Assembly: GCF_001894945.1 (NCBI RefSeq)
Contig: NZ_BCXE01000018.1
Location: 1-50,325 of the forward strand
From: Rhodococcus ruber NBRC 15591
GTDB taxonomy: Bacteria; Actinomycetota; Actinomycetes; Mycobacteriales; Mycobacteriaceae
Reading direction: 5' to 3'
Length of the DNA: 50,325 bases
The notes under the pieces were generated by a model, which ran no database searches, had not been told where the DNA came from, and saw nothing but the letters and a program-made list of their open reading frames with translations. The position numbers and the translations under genes were made by a program. Below, in pieces: positions 46,500-50,325 of this stretch. The first letter of the stretch is position 1. The number at the start of each line of letters is the position of its first letter.

Positions 46500-48182
46500 T
46501 CAGCTCTCCCGCATCGGGATGCGCAGTCCGCGACGCGCCGCGACCTCGGTGGCCCGGGAATACCCGGCGTCGGCGTGCCGGAGGACGCCGGTGCCGGGGT
46601 CGTTCGTCAGCACCCGCTCGAGCTTGCGCGCGGCGAGGTCGGTGCCGTCGGCGATGCACACCTGTCCGGCGTGCAGCGACCGGCCGATACCGACCCCGCC
46701 GCCGTGGTGGATCGACACCCACGATGCCCCGGACGCCGTGTTGACCAGGGCGTTGAGCAGCGGCCAGTCGGCGATCGCGTCCGAACCGTCGGCCATCGCC
46801 TCGGTCTCGCGGTACGGCGAGGCGACCGACCCGGCGTCGAGGTGGTCCCGGCCGATGGCGATCGGAGCGGAGAGCTCTCCGGCGGCGACCATCTCGTTGA
46901 ACCTCAGGCCCGCCCGGTCCCGTTCGCCGTAGCCGAGCCAGCAGATGCGGGCCGGCAGCCCCTGGAACGGCACCGCGCGTCCGGCCAGCGTGAGCCATCG
47001 GGCGAGATGCTCGTTCTCGGGGAACAGTTCGAGCACGGCGCGATCGGTGGCGGCGATGTCCGCGGGATCGCCCGACAGCGCGACCCACCGGAACGGTCCG
47101 CGGCCCTCCTCGAACAGCGGACGGAGGTACGCGGGGACGAAGCCGGGAAACGCGAACGCCCGGTCGAAGCCGCCCTTGCGGGCCTCGTCGCGGATGGAGT
47201 TGCCGTAGTCGAACACCTCGGCGCCGCGATCGAGGAACCCGACCATGGCTTCCACGTGCCGGGCCATCGACCGGCGGGCCTGCTCGGTGAACCACACGGG
47301 GTCCTTCGCCGCGAGGGTGGGCCACTCCTCGACCGTCACCCCGCGCGGCAGGTAGGACAGCGGGTCGTGGGCCGAGGTCTGATCGGTGACGATGTCGATC
47401 GGGGCCTGCATCGCGAGCAGCTCCGGCACGACGTCGGCGGCGTTTCCGACCACTCCGATCGAGCGTGGTTGCCGCGCATCCCGTGCCGCGAGCGCCTCGG
47501 CCAGCGCCGCTTCGACGCCGTCGGCCTTGGTGTCGAGGAAGCCCTGCGCGAGCCGGCGGCCGACCCGGGCCTCGTCGACCTCGACGCAGATCGCCACACC
47601 CTCGTTCATCGTGATCGCCAGCGGCTGCGCCCCGCCCATGCCGCCCAGGCCCGCGGTGAGGGTGACCGTTCCGGCGAGAGTGCCCCCGAACCGCGCGCGG
47701 GCGACGGCCCCGAACGTCTCGTAGGTTCCCTGCAGGATGCCCTGCGAGCCGATGTAGATCCAGGACCCGGCGGTCATCTGCCCGTACATCGTCAGTCCCA
47801 GCGCCTCCAGGCGGCGGAACTCCTCCCAGTTCGCCCAGTCGCCGACCAGGTTCGAGTTGGCCAGCAGCACGCGCGGTGCCCACTCGTGGGTGCGCAGCAC
47901 CCCGACGGGTTTGCCGGACTGCACGAGCAGCGTCTCGTCGTCGCCGAGGGTCTCGAGGGTCCGCACGATCGCGTCGAATGCGGCCCAGTTGCGGACCGCC
48001 CGGCCGGTGCCGCCGTAGACCACCAGGTCGTCCGGCCGTTCGGCGACGTCGGGGTCGAGGTTGTTCATCAGCAGTCGCAGCGCGCCCTCCTGCTGCCAGC
48101 CCCGGCACCGCAACCCGGGGCCGCGCGGGGCGCGCACGGGCCGCGGTCCGGGCCCGGGGGAGGGGGTTGTTCCGGTGGCCAT
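46500..48182 (-). CDS. hutU: Urocanate hydratase
   Basis: HutU hydrates urocanate to imidazolone propionate using tightly bound NAD+. The 560-residue protein has [21 protein letters not shown] at its start (given to this point only), the [11 protein letters not shown] segment, [12 protein letters not shown] for NAD binding, and [15 protein letters not shown]. The ATG at 48182 is chosen since AGGAGG lies 5 nt upstream; a longer start at 48200 is less likely. It is the first gene of the hutU-hutI-hutG-oxidoreductase operon and is divergent from htpG. Confidence 0.96.
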   Translation of the reverse strand: MATGTTPSPGPGPRPVRAPRGPGLRCRGWQQEGALRLLMNNLDPDVAERPDDLVVYGGTGRAVRNWAAFDAIVRTLETLGDDETLLVQSGKPVGVLRTHEWAPRVLLANSNLVGDWANWEEFRRLEALGLTMYGQMTAGSWIYIGSQGILQGTYETFGAVARARFGGTLAGTVTLTAGLGGMGGAQPLAITMNEGVAICVEVDEARVGRRLAQGFLDTKADGVEAALAEALAARDARQPRSIGVVGNAADVVPELLAMQAPIDIVTDQTSAHDPLSYLPRGVTVEEWPTLAAKDPVWFTEQARRSMARHVEAMVGFLDRGAEVFDYGNSIRDEARKGGFDRAFAFPGFVPAYLRPLFEEGRGPFRWVALSGDPADIAATDRAVLELFPENEHLARWLTLAGRAVPFQGLPARICWLGYGERDRAGLRFNEMVAAGELSAPIAIGRDHLDAGSVASPYRETEAMADGSDAIADWPLLNALVNTASGASWVSIHHGGGVGIGRSLHAGQVCIADGTDLAARKLERVLTNDPGTGVLRHADAGYSRATEVAARRGLRIPMRES

Positions 48183-48314
48183 GGGGCCTCCTCTCGACAC
48201 CGGCGCGCCTTCGCCTCACTCCATGACACTGCGGTGGAGCACCCCACGACAACAGGTCCGGGCGGATGTGTCGGATCCGAGACCGAGTGCCGCCCGCGGC
48301 CCGGGCGCGGCCCC

Positions 48315-48345
48315 TTGGAACAGTGGACCGGACCGGTCGTACGAT
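48315..48345 (+). promoter_or_regulatory. Putative htpG promoter
   Basis: TTGGAA (48315-48320) and TACGAT (48340-48345) are spaced 19 nt apart. Transcription would start near 48352, leaving a leader of about 30 nt. No HrcA CIRCE element or HspR HAIR repeat was seen nearby. Confidence 0.4.
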
Positions 48346-48380
48346 TTCGTCGAACGTTCTGCTGTCGAAGGGAACCATCC

Positions 48381-50312
48381 ATGACTACGGGTATCGAACA
48401 GCTCGAGTTCCAGGCGGAGACTCGTCAGCTGCTGGATCTGCTGATCCACTCGGTGTATTCGAACAAGGACACCTTCCTCCGGGAACTCGTCTCCAACTCG
48501 TCGGACGCGCTGGACAAGCTCAAGCTCGAGGCATTCCGCAACAAGGACCTGCAGGTCGACACCTCGGACCTGCACATCGAGATCGAGGTCGACAAGGAGC
48601 AGCGCACCCTCACCGTCCGCGACAACGGCATCGGCATGTCGCGGGACGAGGTGGTCGACCTGATCGGCACCCTCGCGAAGTCGGGCACGGCGGAACTGCG
48701 GCGCAAGCTGCGCGAGGCGCAGGAATCGGCTGCGCCGGCAGAGCTCATCGGGCAGTTCGGCGTCGGCTTCTACTCGACCTTCATGGTCGCCGACAAGGTC
48801 ACCCTGCTGACCCGCAAGGCAGGGGAGCACGACGGCACCCGGTGGGAGTCGAGCGGTGAGGCGACGTACACGATCGAGACGGTCGAGGGCGCACCCCAGG
48901 GCACGTCGGTGACGCTGCATCTCAAGCCGGAGGACACCGAGGACCACCTGTTCGACTACACGGCCGAGTGGAAGATCAAGGAGATCGTCAAACGCTACTC
49001 GGATTTCATCGCGTGGCCGATCCGGATGCAGGTCGAACACACCGAGCCGGCCGAGGGTGAGGGGTCCGTCGCCGAGGTGGTCCGCGAGACCGAGACCCTG
49101 AACTCGATGAAGGCGCTGTGGGCGCGCTCGAAGGACGACGTCTCCGCCGAGGAGTACAACGAGTTCTACAAGCACGTCAGCCACGCGTGGGACGAGCCGC
49201 TCGAGGTCATCCCGATGAAGGCCGAGGGCACGTTCGAATACCAGGCGCTGCTGTTCATTCCGTCGCAGGCGCCGTTCGACCTGTTCATGCGTGAGCGCAA
49301 GACCGGGATCCACCTCTACGTCAAGCGCGTGTTCATCATGGACGACTGCGAGGAACTGGTCCCGGAGTACCTGCGCTTCGTCAAGGGCGTGGTCGACGCA
49401 CAGGACCTGTCGCTCAACGTCTCCCGCGAGATTCTGCAGCAGGACAGGCAGATCCGCGCGATCCGCCGGCGGCTCACCAAGAAGGTGCTGTCGACGATCA
49501 AGGACATGGCGGCCACCGAGCCGGAGAAGTACCGGACGTTCTGGTCGCAGTTCGGCCGGGTCCTCAAGGAGGGTCTGCTCTCGGACTTCGACAACCGCGA
49601 CACCCTGCTCGCCGTGTCCTCGTTCGAGTCCACGCACAGCGAGGACGCGACGACGACGCTCGCCGAGTACGTCGCGCGGATGCAGGAGGGCCAGGACGAG
49701 ATCTTCTACATGACCGGCGAGTCCCGGCAGCAGATCGAGAGTTCGCCGCACATGGAGGCGTTCCGCGCCAAGGGGCTCGAGGTGCTGCTGCTCACCGACC
49801 CGGTCGACGAGATGTGGGTGGGGTCCGTCCCCGAGTTCGAGGGCAAGCGGTTCCAGTCGATCGCCAAGGGCGAGGTGGACCTCGGTACCGAGGACGAGAA
49901 GAAGGCCGCGGAGGCCGAGCGCGAGGAGCGGGAGAAGGAGTACGCCGACCTGCTGTCGTGGCTCGGCGAGACGCTCGACGAGCATGTGAAGCAGGTGCGG
50001 TTGTCGTCGCGGCTGACCACGTCGCCCGCGTGCCTCGTCGGCGACACGTTCGCCATGTCGCCCACCCTCGAGCGGATGTACCGGGCGTCGGGCCAGCCCG
50101 TCCCGCACACCAAGCGCATCCTCGAGCTCAACCCGGACCATCCGTTGGTCACGGCCCTGCGCGACGCGCACGCTCAGCGCGCCGACGATCCGACGCTCGG
50201 TGAGACCGCCGAATTGCTGTACGGCACCGCGCTGCTCGCGGAGGGCGGCGAACTCGACGACCCGGCGGCGTTCGCCCGCCTGCTCGCCGATCGCCTCGCG
50301 CGCACGCTGTAG
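48381..50312 (+). CDS. htpG: Chaperone protein HtpG (Hsp90)
   Basis: HtpG is the bacterial Hsp90, a dimeric ATP-driven folding chaperone. The 643-residue protein has the N-terminal GHKL ATPase (RELVSNSSDALDK, DNGIGM, GQFGVGFYS), the middle domain with SLNVSREILQQDRQI and the C-terminal dimerisation region from about 510. No MEEVD tail is present, as expected for bacteria. The ATG at 48381 has GAAGGGAA about 7 nt upstream. Nothing but 13 bases follow it in the window. Confidence 0.97.
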   Translation: MTTGIEQLEFQAETRQLLDLLIHSVYSNKDTFLRELVSNSSDALDKLKLEAFRNKDLQVDTSDLHIEIEVDKEQRTLTVRDNGIGMSRDEVVDLIGTLAKSGTAELRRKLREAQESAAPAELIGQFGVGFYSTFMVADKVTLLTRKAGEHDGTRWESSGEATYTIETVEGAPQGTSVTLHLKPEDTEDHLFDYTAEWKIKEIVKRYSDFIAWPIRMQVEHTEPAEGEGSVAEVVRETETLNSMKALWARSKDDVSAEEYNEFYKHVSHAWDEPLEVIPMKAEGTFEYQALLFIPSQAPFDLFMRERKTGIHLYVKRVFIMDDCEELVPEYLRFVKGVVDAQDLSLNVSREILQQDRQIRAIRRRLTKKVLSTIKDMAATEPEKYRTFWSQFGRVLKEGLLSDFDNRDTLLAVSSFESTHSEDATTTLAEYVARMQEGQDEIFYMTGESRQQIESSPHMEAFRAKGLEVLLLTDPVDEMWVGSVPEFEGKRFQSIAKGEVDLGTEDEKKAAEAEREEREKEYADLLSWLGETLDEHVKQVRLSSRLTTSPACLVGDTFAMSPTLERMYRASGQPVPHTKRILELNPDHPLVTALRDAHAQRADDPTLGETAELLYGTALLAEGGELDDPAAFARLLADRLARTL

Positions 50313-50325
50313 CCGCTCACCCTTC

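Noticed and set aside
48183-48380. Search for CIRCE or HAIR heat-shock repeats in front of htpG
   Set aside because: No TTAGCACTC or CTTGAGT-type repeats were found in the hutU-htpG spacer; only a weak sigma-A-like promoter is visible.

Overview
The window is high-GC actinobacterial DNA, almost certainly from a Rhodococcus-like member of the Mycobacteriales. Three things support this. The catechol dioxygenase keeps the residue numbering of the Rhodococcus opacus enzyme. The PknG/GlnH/GlnX module is typical of the order. The core gene order follows the M. tuberculosis Rv0408-Rv0437c block: pta-ackA, pknG-glnH-glnX, a mutT3-like gene, thiE/thiOSG, lpqL, thiD, xthA, a GNAT gene, def, a DUF3263 gene, a LytR_C gene, sodC, an ATP-grasp-independent carboxylate-amine ligase, a CDC48-like ATPase, pssA and psd. 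Synteny and names come from memory of these families; no search was run.

Layout. 1-1.1 kb: the end of an aromatic monooxygenase operon with catechol 1,2-dioxygenase. 1.2-4.5 kb: acetate production/activation (pta-ackA). 4.5-5.6 kb: a small insert holding an AbiEi-like/DUF559 nuclease gene, bounded by two copies of a 63-bp repeat and preceded by a palindrome made of two actinobacterial DnaA-box consensus sites. 5.6-10.3 kb: the PknG kinase and its amino-acid sensor GlnH/GlnX. 10.5-14.4 kb: Nudix hydrolase, then thiamine genes controlled by a TPP riboswitch. 14.5-19.5 kb: a tandem ABM-like protein, an ABC exporter, lipoprotein aminopeptidase LpqL and a class III nucleotide cyclase. 19.4-25 kb: thiD, an acetyltransferase, xthA-GNAT-def, DUF3263, LytR_C and a Cu-only type SodC. 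25-27.6 kb: carboxylate-amine ligase and a PAP2 membrane phosphatase. 27.7-33.8 kb: a complete six-gene Mrp cation/proton antiporter operon with fused MrpAB. 34-39.5 kb: Nudix hydrolase, a membrane protein, the CDC48-like ATPase and phosphatidylethanolamine synthesis (pssA-psd). 39.5-41.3 kb: SRPBCC protein, DUF1707 membrane protein and a PadR regulator with an operator-like array. 41.5-48.2 kb: histidine degradation (hutH opposed to hutU-hutI-hutG plus an FAD oxidoreductase). 48.4-50.3 kb: htpG.

Themes. Many genes without a Shine-Dalgarno sequence have a TANNNT box 6-8 nt before the start codon, which fits leaderless transcription. Operons are tightly packed with 4-nt ATGA/GTGA overlaps. No tRNA, rRNA, CRISPR array or intact insertion sequence was recognised, and no gene-free stretch exceeds about 300 bases. 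I did not see a clearly new large system. The best candidates for novelty are the repeat-bounded nuclease islet with its DnaA-box palindrome, the SodC that lacks zinc ligands and most of its electrostatic loop, the half-degenerate CDC48-like ATPase beside the phospholipid genes, and two unexplained operator-like palindrome regions.
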